Part shown: positions 34,357 to 44,400 of the stretch, piece by piece
Layout: each line of letters starts with the position of its first letter
How positions within the stretch are numbered: the first letter of the stretch is position 1
Assembly (NCBI GenBank): GCA_965220535.1
Contig: OZ244833.1
Span: forward strand, 2,294,001 to 2,358,000
Direction: 5' to 3'
DNA: 64,000 bases
From: HK1 sp965220535
Lineage (GTDB): Bacteria; Pseudomonadota; Gammaproteobacteria; HK1
Notes under the pieces: generated by a model
Told to the model about the DNA's origin: nothing
What the model saw: only the letters and a program-made list of their open reading frames with translations
Databases searched by the model: none
Position numbers and translations under genes: made by a program

Positions 34357-35178
34357 ATGACGAGGATATTTGCGCAAGTTTTAAGATTCGCCGGAGTGTT
34401 CGGGCTTTGCCTCGGCTTGGCTCCCGCCGTCATCGCCGCCGAGCGAGACGAATCTCGCTGGAATCATTTGCGGACGATGCTTTTTCAAGATCGGCCGATT
34501 CATGACGGCGAAGCGCTGTTGGCCTTGGAGGCCCCGAAGCGGGCGCATGATGCCGCGATCGTCCCGATCAGCATTCGACCCTCCTTCGAGCAGAGCGAAG
34601 ATCGCCATATCAAAACGATCACGCTGGTGATCGACGAAAATCCCTCGCCGGTCGCCGGTCGCTTTCATTTCACCCGTCAAAGCGGCATCGCGGCGCTGAG
34701 CACCCGCGTGCGCATCAATTCCTATACCGATATACGGGCCATCGCCGAGACCGATGACGGCTCGCTCTATATGACAAAGCGCTTCGTCAAGGCCTCCGGC
34801 GGATGCTCGGCCCCGGCGGGAAAGGATATGGATGCGGCGATGGCTCGCATCGGCAAGATGAAGTTGCGCCAATCGGAAGCCCCGGTATTGGGGCAGCCGA
34901 GCCCGGTTCAGCTTCTCCTCAGCCACCCCAACAGCACCGGGATGCAGATGGATCAGCTGACCCGGCACTATACCCCGGCGCATTTCGTCAAGCGGATGGA
35001 AGTGCAGTATCGCAACGAGCCGATATTGACGGTCGAGTCGGATATCTCGCTGAGCGAGGATCCGAGCCTTCGTTTTTATTTCGTCCCCGACGAGCCGGGC
35101 GAGCTCGAAGTGAAAGCGATCGACAGCAAGGACAAAGTGTGGACTCGATCGTGGTCGATCCCCGGGGTCGATAGCTGA
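34357..35178 (+). CDS. SoxYZ-like fused sulfur carrier (quinoprotein dehydrogenase-associated type)
   Basis: 273 residues with a signal peptide cleaved around AAVIAA-E (residue 28-29). The N-terminal half is SoxY-like (W.HLRTMLFQDRPIHD, LEAPKRAHDAAIVPISI, KTITLVIDENPSPVAGRFHF) and carries KASGGCSAP, where C150 replaces the SoxY terminal GGCGG arm. The C-terminal half is SoxZ-like (LLSHPNSTGMQMDQLTRHYT, PAHFVKRMEVQY, ISLSEDPSLRFYFVP). SoxYZ carries sulfur intermediates in periplasmic thiosulfate oxidation. Fused forms are known next to PQQ-dependent dehydrogenases, but no such dehydrogenase is adjacent here. SD-like GGGGGAGGG precedes the start. Confidence 0.85.
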   Translation: MTRIFAQVLRFAGVFGLCLGLAPAVIAAERDESRWNHLRTMLFQDRPIHDGEALLALEAPKRAHDAAIVPISIRPSFEQSEDRHIKTITLVIDENPSPVAGRFHFTRQSGIAALSTRVRINSYTDIRAIAETDDGSLYMTKRFVKASGGCSAPAGKDMDAAMARIGKMKLRQSEAPVLGQPSPVQLLLSHPNSTGMQMDQLTRHYTPAHFVKRMEVQYRNEPILTVESDISLSEDPSLRFYFVPDEPGELEVKAIDSKDKVWTRSWSIPGVDS

Positions 35179-35252
35179 AGATCGCCGCCGGCGCTTTTGG
35201 CCGAGGCCTTGTCGTTCGAGCGCTTGTCGAAGCGCTTGTCGATCGGTGTCGA

Positions 35253-36131
35253 TCAGGTGCCGATGCCGAATAACGAGGTGGCGTTACGGGCCTTGACCAG
35301 CGCCCGCATCGTATCGTCCTCCGGCGATCCCTCGAAGCGGCAGGCGGCATCGAGGACGAGGGGGAGCAAATCGAGATCGCCCACGGTATTGAGAAAAAGA
35401 TCCGGTCGGGCGAGCACCCAGTGGACGGCGTTTTCTATATCATCGGCTTCTTCCAAAGGTTGATACCAAGTATTGCGATTCTCTTCGGCGGTCGCCCACG
35501 GACCTCGGGCGATGGCTTTGATCGTTTGCACCGCCACATCGCGCTTCGAGCACTCTTGGCAGACCGCATCGAAATCGAGGCGGTAGCGCTCGTTTTCGTA
35601 CATCACGAAATTCCACGGCATCAGCACCGAATCGAAATCGAATCGCTCCAGGCTTTTGAGATGCATCGAGGCGATGGTCCAGCCGTGTCCGGTGACCCCG
35701 ACAAAGCGCGTCAGTCCTTCCTCGCGGGCCTCGATGACCGCTTCCAAAGCGCCCCCCTCGCCCATGACCCTTTCCCAGTCCCCCGGATGGGCAAGGGAGT
35801 GCAGTTGCAGGAGATCGACCCTGTCGACTCGGAGTCGATCCAGCGAGCGCCGGATCTCGTCTCGAGAATCCCGGTAGTTGCGAAGTCCGGTTTTGGTCGC
35901 TAAAAAGAAGCGATCGCGATGCTCGCGCATCCAAGGGCCGATCAGCGCTTCGGCATTGCCGTAGCGGGGTGCGGTATCGATATGATTCACCCCGTATTCG
36001 AGCAGGATATCGAGGGTGCGACTCGCTTCGTCCGTCGTTGCGTTCTTGAGCGCCGCCGCCCCGAAGATGGTGCGGGCGCTCAGGTGCCCGCTACGGCCGA
36101 AGCGTTTCTTCTCGATCTCTTTGCGCACCAT
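35253..36131 (-). CDS. Aldo/keto reductase family oxidoreductase
   Basis: 292 residues from the ATG at 36131, chosen for the preceding GGGATAAGG and because KRFGRSGHLSARTIFGAAAL is the usual AKR beginning. The catalytic set is visible: NHIDTAPRYGNAE (Asp and Tyr), FLATKTG (Lys) and LLQLHSL (His), within a TIM-barrel. The C-terminal ACRFEGSPEDDTMRAL follows the NADPH-binding region. It reduces a carbonyl compound with NADPH in the cytoplasm; the substrate is unknown. It converges on the SoxYZ-like gene with a 74-base gap. Confidence 0.86.
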   Translation of the reverse strand: MVRKEIEKKRFGRSGHLSARTIFGAAALKNATTDEASRTLDILLEYGVNHIDTAPRYGNAEALIGPWMREHRDRFFLATKTGLRNYRDSRDEIRRSLDRLRVDRVDLLQLHSLAHPGDWERVMGEGGALEAVIEAREEGLTRFVGVTGHGWTIASMHLKSLERFDFDSVLMPWNFVMYENERYRLDFDAVCQECSKRDVAVQTIKAIARGPWATAEENRNTWYQPLEEADDIENAVHWVLARPDLFLNTVGDLDLLPLVLDAACRFEGSPEDDTMRALVKARNATSLFGIGT

Positions 36132-36749
36132 ATCCTTATCCCTTGCAAAGTGAATGGCCGCGGTCATGAAAGCGGCGAAAACCGCGTTCGTGGCGACGAT
36201 GATATCGGCTCGATAAGGTCGAGAGATCGAAGCCGCTTGTTGACGATCCATGATGCCGGCGCCGCGGCTGATCATGCGCAGACGAAAGGGCAAGCGATTT
36301 TTCTCGAGGCCTCGACGAAGACCGAACAAGAAACGCGTCGTGCTTGGTATGAACGACAGGGTCGATTTCGAATCCTCTTTCGAGGGCGAAACCGACATCC
36401 TCGGCCGAGCATTCGAATCATCGACCCGAATCGTCGAATGATACGAAAAAAGAAACTATCGTTTTTCGCTATCGCCGGGGATTGTTTCCTTTCGCCGGCG
36501 CCGGCGAAAAAATCGCGGCCGGGGCTCGGTCGCAACGGTCGACGAGTCGAGGAGATCGACGCCGAGGGAAAGAAAGACGAGGCGATCCTTGCCGAAGGGA
36601 TCGTCGATGAGCGTCGGCGTCGTCGCCGGCTCCTCGCATCGCTATGCCAAGGGGAAGCCAAGCGCGGCATCCGATTCCCCCCGCAGGCTCGGGATTTTGC
36701 CTATCATCGTCCCGAGGGTCGAACTATCCGGATAGAAAGAGGGATCGAA
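36132..36749. other. Intergenic region between divergent genes
   Basis: About 620 bases between the aldo/keto reductase and MttB-family genes. The frame of the MttB gene is open far upstream, but that stretch has no family similarity and the start at 36750 has a good AGAGGGA ribosome site. I recognise no other gene or RNA element here. Confidence 0.5.
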
Positions 36750-38312
36750 ATGAGCGAAAGCGCAAGTCCGAAGCGGTCTTCTCGCCGAAGCGGCGGGCGA
36801 AGCGCCAATCGTCGGGGTTCGGGACCGGCGATCCGGCAGTCGCCCTGGGAGATCCCCGTCAACAGCGATGCCCCGACCGAGCCCTTCGACGCCGATCAGG
36901 TGCAGGCGGTGCACGATGCCGCGATGCGGATCCTCGAGGAGATCGGGATCGAATTCCTGAATCGAGAAGCGCGCGAGATCCTCGAAGCCGCAGGCTGCGA
37001 GGTGGCGAAGGACGGGAGCAACGTGCGCATGGATCGCGCCTTCGTGATGGAAAAACTGGCGTCGGCGCCGTCCGCGTTCACGTTGACTCCTCGCAATCCC
37101 GATCGAGCGGTGCCGGTCGGCGGGCGCCATATCTCTTTCGTCAATGTCTCTAGCCCGCCGAACTGCTCGGATCTCGATCGCGGGCGGCGCACCGGGGATC
37201 GGCAGAGCTATCGAGAGTTGTTGAAGATGGTGCAGTATTTCAACTGCATCCACATGGCCGGGGGCTATCCGGTGGAGCCGGTGGACCTCCACCCCTCGAC
37301 GCGTCATCTCGATTGCCTGTATGACAAATTGACGCTGACCGACAAGGTGGCGCATGCCTACTCCCTCGGAACCGAGCGGGTCGAGGATGTGATGGAGATG
37401 GTGCGCCTCGCCGCCGGCCTGACGCCCGAGGAATTCGAGGCGGCCCCGAGGATGTATACCAATATCAATTCCTCCTCGCCGTTGAAGCATGATTGGCCGA
37501 TGCTCGACGGGGCGATGCGGCTGGCGCGGCGCGGGCAGCCGGTTTTCGTCACCCCCTTCACCCTGGCCGGAGCGATGGCCCCGGTGAGTCTGGCCGGAGC
37601 GACGGCGCAATTCGTCGCCGAAGGCCTGTCCGCGATCGTCTTGTTGCAATGCGTTCGTCCGGGGGCGCCTTGCGTGCTCGGATCCTTCACCTCCAATGTC
37701 GATATGCGTACCGGAGCCCCGGCCTTCGGCACTCCGGAATACCTGCGGGCGACCCAGATATCCGGTCAGATGGCGCGTTTTTACGGCTTGCCCCTAAGGG
37801 CCTCCAACGCCTGCGCCGCGAATTGCCCCGATGCCCAAGCGGCATGGGAGAGCGCGTTTTCCCTTTGGGCGGTCGTCTCCGCCGGGGTGAACGTGGTCTA
37901 TCACGCCGCCGGCTGGTTGGAAGGGGGGTTGTGCGCCTCCTACGAAAAATTCGTGATGGACTGCGAGACCCTGCAGCAGATGATCGCCTATATGAAGCCG
38001 GTGCCCGCGACCGAGGACGATATCGCGGTCGATGCGATTCGCGAGGTGGGCTCGGATGGCCATTTCCTGGGCTGCGATCACACCCGAGCCCGCTACGAGA
38101 CCGCGTTTTACGAGCCCTTCGTTTCGGATTGGAGCAATTTCGAGAACTGGGAAGAGCGCGGGGCGATCGACACCCCGAAGCGCTGCAATGCGCTGTGGAA
38201 AAAGATCTTGGAGGAGTACGAAACGCCCCCGATGGACGAGGCGGATCGCGAGGCCTTGGCGGATTTCGTGGAGCGTCGCAAACGAGAAGGCGGCGCCCCG
38301 ACGGATTTTTAG
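36750..38312 (+). CDS. Trimethylamine methyltransferase (MttB) family protein, non-pyrrolysine type
   Basis: 520 residues. After a basic leader (SPKRSSRRSGGRSANRRG) the barrel begins with VQAVHDAAMRILEEIGIEFL, and family blocks HISFVNVSSPPNCSDLDRG, TPFTLAGAMAPVSLAGATAQ, GSFTSNVDMRTGAPAFGTPE and ASNACAANCPDAQAAWESAF follow. The frame is uninterrupted, so there is no internal amber codon and thus no pyrrolysine. Such members demethylate quaternary amines (glycine betaine and others) rather than trimethylamine. A corrinoid acceptor protein gene is not in the window. It sits near DAO flavoproteins and a BCCT-type carrier, supporting a role in methylated-amine use. Confidence 0.88.
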   Translation: MSESASPKRSSRRSGGRSANRRGSGPAIRQSPWEIPVNSDAPTEPFDADQVQAVHDAAMRILEEIGIEFLNREAREILEAAGCEVAKDGSNVRMDRAFVMEKLASAPSAFTLTPRNPDRAVPVGGRHISFVNVSSPPNCSDLDRGRRTGDRQSYRELLKMVQYFNCIHMAGGYPVEPVDLHPSTRHLDCLYDKLTLTDKVAHAYSLGTERVEDVMEMVRLAAGLTPEEFEAAPRMYTNINSSSPLKHDWPMLDGAMRLARRGQPVFVTPFTLAGAMAPVSLAGATAQFVAEGLSAIVLLQCVRPGAPCVLGSFTSNVDMRTGAPAFGTPEYLRATQISGQMARFYGLPLRASNACAANCPDAQAAWESAFSLWAVVSAGVNVVYHAAGWLEGGLCASYEKFVMDCETLQQMIAYMKPVPATEDDIAVDAIREVGSDGHFLGCDHTRARYETAFYEPFVSDWSNFENWEERGAIDTPKRCNALWKKILEEYETPPMDEADREALADFVERRKREGGAPTDF

Positions 38313-38364
38313 AACCCTTTTCGGATCCGATCCCGATCCGAGCCGAGCCTTTACGACCTTGGCA

Positions 38365-38958
38365 TCAACCCGCTGCCGCCGCAAGCCCGAGGGCCTCCTC
38401 GCATCGTCGTATCCATTGCCGAAGTTCGGCCCGCGGGCCGAGATCGAATCCCCCTTCGAAGGCCAGCCGGGTATAGGGCAGCAGCGCGATATCGGCGATG
38501 CCGAAGCGGTCCATGACCAACCATCGCCGCCCGCGCAAGCGCTCGTCCATGAAATCGAGGGCCCTCTCCCCTCTTTCCACCCGCCAAGCCTCGCGCTCGG
38601 CGGCGCTCTTCCCCCGATAGACCATCTCGAAGCGGCAAACCGCGATATAGGGCTCGTGGCTGTATTGCTCCCAAAAGAGCATCTCGTCGATCTTCGCTTG
38701 TATAAAAGGATCGTCGGGCAGCAGATCGCTGCCGCGGGCAAGATAGCGCAAGATGGCGTTCGACTGCGCGAGGCAGCGACCGTCGTCGAATTCGACGACG
38801 GGGACCTGAGCGAGAGGATTGATACGAAGAAAATCGGGCGTTCGGCTTTCTCCTTGCATGATATCGACGAAGACCCAGCGATATTCGATCCCCAAAAAAT
38901 CGGCGACATATTTCACTTTCAGGCAGTTGCCGGAGCCGAGATCGCCGTGAATTTTCAT
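38365..38958 (-). CDS. Glutathione S-transferase family protein (second)
   Basis: 197 residues. The thioredoxin-like domain begins MKIHGDLGSGNCLKVKYVAD, with NPLAQVPVVEFDDGRCLAQS as the glutathione site (cis-proline and Glu/Gln-Ser). A helical C-terminal domain includes RWLVMDRFGIADIALLPYTR, with the conserved helix-capping Asp. The likely catalytic residue is a serine or cysteine near position 9-12. It is 61 bases downstream of the DAO flavoprotein stop and codirectional with it, a pairing that recurs at 25875/27411. Confidence 0.88.
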   Translation of the reverse strand: MKIHGDLGSGNCLKVKYVADFLGIEYRWVFVDIMQGESRTPDFLRINPLAQVPVVEFDDGRCLAQSNAILRYLARGSDLLPDDPFIQAKIDEMLFWEQYSHEPYIAVCRFEMVYRGKSAAEREAWRVERGERALDFMDERLRGRRWLVMDRFGIADIALLPYTRLAFEGGFDLGPRAELRQWIRRCEEALGLAAAAG

Positions 38959-39018
38959 GCCTTCCTCCTTCTCGTGGGCGCACTAGGGGCATATCGAAGC
39001 GCCGGCATCCGGCCGGGT

Positions 39019-40323
39019 TCAACCCAATACCGAGAAACTGCTTTCTTCGTTGATCGGGCGGCGGCGCGAATAAAAACCGGTATCGATAGACCGATCGATA
39101 TGGCTTAAGTGAAACTGCAAGGGTTCGAGGTCGTGGTCGTTGCCTTTTTCGCAGTGGTCGATCAGCGCCGCCATCATTTTTCCCGCCACCGGGGCGTTCT
39201 TGAACTGATTGCCGGAGGTGCCGATGGCCATATAAAACCCCGGCACTCGGCTTTTGTCGTAGATCGGGATCCAATCGTCGGAGACATCGTAGAGATCGAC
39301 CACTCCGCGCAGACGCGAGGGAATGCCGAGATCCGGCACTCTAAGAGCGTAGCGACAGGCTTGGGCCATCGCTTGCTCGCCGAGATCGCGTCGGTAGTCG
39401 TCGGGGTCGACGAATTCGCGCGGATCGCATGCGGGGTCCTCGCTGCCGATCAAAATATTGTTGCCGGTTTCGGGGCGGATATAACAGCCGATATCGCTGT
39501 CGGAGACGACCATCCCGATACGCTCGAAATCGAAGCCCGGCGGGGCCGGCAGATGCACGACCTCTTGGCGTAGCGGCCGCGTCGAAACGGTCATATCCTC
39601 GTCGGCCCCCGCCAGCCGGTTGATCGCCGCCGAATGCGGACCGGCGACGTTGACCACGATATCAGAGGCGATCTCCGTGCCCTCGCTCAGTCGCACCCCG
39701 CGCACCCTTCCGGCGTCTTTCAAAATCGCGGCGACCTCGCAGCCGAAACGAAATTCGGCGCCTTCGGCCTCCGCGGCCTTTTGCAGATTGCGGGTGCACA
39801 ATTGCGGGTCGGAGACATAGCCCGCCGTCGGCCAGAAAACCCCGCCGGCGAGCTCCTCGCCGCTCGCCTCGCCGAAGTTCGCATCGCTCATCGCCCGCGG
39901 TGGGCCATAACGACGGGTGTCGTAGATCGAAAGCCGCTCGCGAATCCTCGCCGCGCTCCATTCCTCGTGGGGAATGCAAAGTTCCTTCGAAAGCCGCAGG
40001 TGTTTTTCCAAATAGCGGTTGGCTTGCGTTTTCATCACCAAGCATCCGCATTCGACGAAGCGCGCGAGCGCGTCAGGGTCGGGGGCTTGCAAGTATTTCG
40101 CCCAATCGTGCCAGTAGTGATAACTCTCCCAGGCCAAGGCGATACCGTCGAGGGTCGAGTAGTGCACGCGGATGATCGCGCACGAATTCGAGGTCGATCC
40201 GTAGCCCGCGGCCGGGAGGCGATCCAGGCTGAGGCTACGATAGCCGAGCCGGGCCAGTTCCAAGGCGGTGGCGGCGCCGATGACCCCGGCGCCGATGACG
40301 ATGGCATCGTGGCGATTTTTCAT
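39019..40323 (-). CDS. FAD-dependent DAO-family oxidoreductase (sarcosine oxidase-like)
   Basis: 434 residues. FAD motif AIVIGAGVIGAATALELARL at residues 8-27, then GYGSTSNSCAIIRVHYST in the place where covalent or substrate residues occur in sarcosine-oxidase-like enzymes. A C-terminal block PGFYMAIGTSGNQFKNAPVAG closes the fold. The protein has the single-chain beta-subunit-like layout without a folate domain, unlike the enzyme at 860. It probably oxidises an N-methyl or secondary amine. Together with the MttB homologue 700 bases downstream of its end, it fits stepwise removal of N-methyl groups. Confidence 0.82.
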   Translation of the reverse strand: MKNRHDAIVIGAGVIGAATALELARLGYRSLSLDRLPAAGYGSTSNSCAIIRVHYSTLDGIALAWESYHYWHDWAKYLQAPDPDALARFVECGCLVMKTQANRYLEKHLRLSKELCIPHEEWSAARIRERLSIYDTRRYGPPRAMSDANFGEASGEELAGGVFWPTAGYVSDPQLCTRNLQKAAEAEGAEFRFGCEVAAILKDAGRVRGVRLSEGTEIASDIVVNVAGPHSAAINRLAGADEDMTVSTRPLRQEVVHLPAPPGFDFERIGMVVSDSDIGCYIRPETGNNILIGSEDPACDPREFVDPDDYRRDLGEQAMAQACRYALRVPDLGIPSRLRGVVDLYDVSDDWIPIYDKSRVPGFYMAIGTSGNQFKNAPVAGKMMAALIDHCEKGNDHDLEPLQFHLSHIDRSIDTGFYSRRRPINEESSFSVLG

Positions 40324-40429
40324 CGAGGCTCCCTTGCGGCCGATAAGAATCGTCGCCGCGCTCTTCGAATCCTATTCCTTCTCCTTCTTATAGAATACGG
40401 ATTTTTCGACTTCTTCCTTCGGATTTTTC

Positions 40430-41272
40430 ATGCAGGCATCGGCTTTCGCCCCGGGCAATCTCTCCGGGATATTCCGCATCGTTCACGCCGAGCGCCCCGA
40501 GCGGATGCATGCTCTGGGGATGGGCTTCACGGTATCCCAAGGGGTCATCGCAAGCGTCGGGGAAGGGGCGGCGAGCGAGATATCCTTCAACGGCGATCAT
40601 TTCGATTTCGCGACCGTGCGCCACGTCGTCGAAAGCCTTTGTCCTTCGCGTTCGCTTCGGGTTCGTCTCGAAAGCCCTCTTCCGTTGAGCGGAGGCTTCG
40701 GGCTGAGCGGGGCTTCGGCGCTGGCCACCGCTTTCGCGCTCGACCGCGCTTTCGAACTCGGCAAAAGCGACAGCGAGTTGGCGCTGATCGCCCATATCGC
40801 CGAGGTCCGGAATCTGACCGGTCTCGGCGATGTTTGCGGTCAGCTGCATGGAGGCTGTCTCGCCAAATTGGTGCCGGGCGACCCCTTGGCCGCCCGCGCC
40901 TTGCCGGTGCCCGAACAAGAGGTGTTCTATCGATATTTCGCCCCGATCCATACCAAGGATATTTTGAGCGACCCGGCGCAGGTGGCACGAATCAACGCCG
41001 CCGCCGATACGACCCTCTCGGCGATCTCGCTTTTGGCCGAGGGAGAGGTGGATGATTTCGGTCGCTATGTAGCGGTCGCCCGACGATTTTCCGAGCAGAG
41101 CGGTCTATTGCGCCATCCCGACGTGCGGCGCACGATCGAGGAGGTCGAATCCGCCGGGGGTGCGGCATCGATGATCATGCTCGGCGATGCGGTATTTGCT
41201 ACCCTTCCTTTCGAGGGGGCGGCGAAGACGCGTCTGTCTCGCACCCCGGCCAAGGTGATCGAAGCCTCATGA
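40430..41272 (+). CDS. GHMP kinase, archaeal pantoate kinase-like
   Basis: 280 residues. AFAPGNLSGIFRI at the N terminus and the glycine/serine-rich phosphate loop PLPLSGGFGLSGASALATAF are the GHMP-kinase features; AHIAEVRNLTGLGDVCGQLHGG matches the TGLGDVxxQ segment of archaeal pantoate kinases. In archaea this enzyme makes 4-phosphopantoate for coenzyme A. In bacteria panC/coaA normally do the job, so either this is a kinase for another small acid or it is a transferred gene. It is divergent from the DAO gene at 39019 and 197 bases upstream of the giant protein gene. Confidence 0.72.
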   Translation: MQASAFAPGNLSGIFRIVHAERPERMHALGMGFTVSQGVIASVGEGAASEISFNGDHFDFATVRHVVESLCPSRSLRVRLESPLPLSGGFGLSGASALATAFALDRAFELGKSDSELALIAHIAEVRNLTGLGDVCGQLHGGCLAKLVPGDPLAARALPVPEQEVFYRYFAPIHTKDILSDPAQVARINAAADTTLSAISLLAEGEVDDFGRYVAVARRFSEQSGLLRHPDVRRTIEEVESAGGAASMIMLGDAVFATLPFEGAAKTRLSRTPAKVIEAS

Positions 41273-41469
41273 TCGTTGCATCCATCGATCGAGCGGCGGG
41301 CGAATGCCGGAGCCCTTCGAAACCCGCCGCGCGAAAGACGCCGTCGGTAAAATCCCGCTCGCCGTATCGTGTAAGATAGGCTTGATGTTCCGATCGCCAA
41401 GACACCGCAGCGCACGGCACATCTTTCGAACATCGCCGATCCCCAAGGTATCGATAAAGGAACGATCTG

Positions 41470-44400
41470 ATGAAATCGAAGCGTCAGCAACATCTCTTGA
41501 GTGCACCGCAGCCGCAAGAACGGGATCGATGGTTGGATCGAGGGCTTTCGGCGAACTCGTCGCAAGCCATCTTCTTGCGCTCTCGGGATTCAGGCCATCG
41601 CCGAGCGATCTCCCTTCGATGGTCGAAGAGACTTCGGTGCTTGCTTGCGCTGCTTTCGATCTTTTGGATCGCTCCGGCGGCGGCTCAACTCGGGCCCAGT
41701 GATTTCGTGACTGATCCGGCCGATATTCTCACCACAGGTACCTCAGATAATCAGGGGAACCGTGCCCCCACCGGTCTCCCCGGAAACCGTTTCAAGATAC
41801 TCGAAGGAGGAAAAAAAATCCTCACTATCAGGCTCAAAACAGCGCCGGCAAATGACGTCGTCGTCAAGGACATTAGTGGTAGCTTCGCAGGCAGAATCAG
41901 CGGTTATTTTTCTAATGATACTTTTACCTTCACCTCCGCCAACTGGAACACACCGCAGAGCATCGGGCACGTCAACAATAATAATGAACTCAGTGCCAGC
42001 GAGGATCCCAACGATACATCCGAGGAGGGCTACTTGGAACTAAAAGTGGTACAGCAGGGGCAAGCGGATCAATTCATTTATGCCCATATCATCATAGTCG
42101 ATAACGACAACGGGGCTTTGGATGTCGATAATAAGACCTTGAGTGTCGACGAGAGCGGTAGCACCAAATTCAACGTGAAGTTGACGCAGGCCCCGGACGC
42201 GACGGTGACGGTGGCGCTGACTTTGAGCGGCGATAGCGATGTGTCACTTGACAAGACCTCATTGACCTTCACCAGCGCCACCGGCCCCGGCGGCTGGGAT
42301 ACGAACCAAGAGGTAACGGTGAGCGCGCGCAATGACTCGGACGCCACGAACGATAGCGCGAGCATTTACCTCGAAGCCACCGAAGCCGGCGGCGGCGGCT
42401 ATACCTACTTGAACGAGACCGTCAGCGTCACGGTCAACGATGACGACAGGGGGGCGATGGTCATCACCCCGTCCACCAAAACGTTGTCGATCGCCGAGGG
42501 GAGCAGCGCCAACTTCATGGTGAGGTTGATGCACCAGCCATCGAGCAGTGTGACGGTGACCTTGACCGCGCCGACCAACCCGGATGTGACGATCGACAAG
42601 ACCTCCTTGAGCTTTTCTACAGGCAACTGGAATGTAGATCAGGCGGTAGTAGTGACGGTCGCCCAAGACGCCGACGGCGTGAACGAGAACGCGACCATCG
42701 CCATTTCGAATTCGCTCAATGGCAGCGATACCGTGACCGTCACCGGAACCGATGACGATTCCCGAGGACTGACGCTCTCGAACATCTCCGCAATCGAAGA
42801 GGGTGAAACCGGCACCTTCACGGTGAGACTGGCGACGCAGCCGACCGCGACGGTGACGGTGAACCTGACCCAGCCGAGCAATGCGGACGTGAAGGTGGAT
42901 ACCGACACCGGCACGAACGGCAATCAGACTGCCTTGACCTTCAACACCACCAGCGGCACCGGCGGCTGGGATACGAACCAGACGGTGACGGTGATAACGA
43001 TGGAGGACGCCGATAGGGAGGACGAGTCCGCGACCATCGACCTTTCGGCTACCGGCGGCGATTACGCCGGCGAGACAGCGAGTCTGACAGTCAATGTGAC
43101 GGATGACGATACCGGGGAACTGACGCTCCCGGCGAATGCCGTGGCTGTCACCGAAGGAGAAACCGCGACCTTCCCTGTGAGATTGTCGGCGGCGCCGCCC
43201 TCGAATGTGACGGTAACGCTGACCCAGCCGAGCAATACCGAGGTGACGCTGGATACCGACACGTCCACGAACGGCAATCAGAATACCTTGACCTTCACCA
43301 CAGCCAACTGGCAAACGAACCAGATGGTGACCGTCAGCGCCGCCGACGACGACGATGCTTCGGACGAGAACAGGACCAGCATCTCCCTTTCGGCAACGGG
43401 CGGCGGTTACGACAGCGCGACCGGCACGGTGCACGTCGATGTGACGGACGACGACGAGGAGGCGTTGGTCTTCCCCTTGCTTCCCGTGGAGGTCCACGAG
43501 GGTGCCTCCGGTAGTTTCGGGGTGAGATTGGAAACGCAACCGCCCACGACGGTGACGGTGATGCTGGCCCAGCCGAGCAACACGGATGTGACGATCGACA
43601 AGACCTCATTGACCTTCACCAGCTCCACCGGCACCGGCGGCTGGGATACGAACCAGACGGTGACCGTGAACTCCGCCGAAGACAACGATGTCGGGAATGA
43701 CAGTACGACCATCTCCCTGACGGCATCGGGTGGTGGTTACGACGACGAGACCGGCACCGTGAGCATCACCGTAAATAACAACGACCAAGCAAGCTTCACC
43801 TTCACCCCGGATGACGTGACTGTCGCCGAGGGCAGCAGCACCACCACCTTCAATGTGAAATTGGCGTCGCAGCCGACCGGGGATGTGACGGTGATGCTGG
43901 CTCAGCCGGGCAATACCGACGTGACGGTGGATACCGATACCGACATGACCGGCAATCAGATGACCTTGACCTTCACCAGCGACAACTACAATACGGACCA
44001 GGCGGTGACGGTGAGCGCAAGCCAAGACGACGATATCACGAATGACAGTGCGAGCATCTCCGTTACGGCATCGGGCGGGGGCTTCGGCAGCGCCACCGGC
44101 ACCGTGAGCGTCACCGTGACGGACGACGACGAGGCGAGCCTGGTTCTCCCCTCGGACGTGAATGTTACCGAGGGCGCCGACCGCACCTTCGATGTGAAAT
44201 TGGGGGCGCAGCCGAGCGGGGATGTGACGGTGACGCTGGCTCAGCCGAGCAATACCGACGTGACCGTGGATACCGACACGTCCACGGGCAACAACCAGAA
44301 TACCTTGACCTTCACCAGCGGCAACTGGAATACGAACCAGCAGGTTAGGGTAAGCGCCGCCGAAGACGACGATGCTGCGAACGATACCGGCGTGAGCATC

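Noticed and set aside
35919..36749. Long N-terminal extension of the MttB-family gene at 36750
   Set aside because: The open frame upstream overlaps the aldo/keto reductase gene and has no family similarity; a ribosome site precedes 36750.
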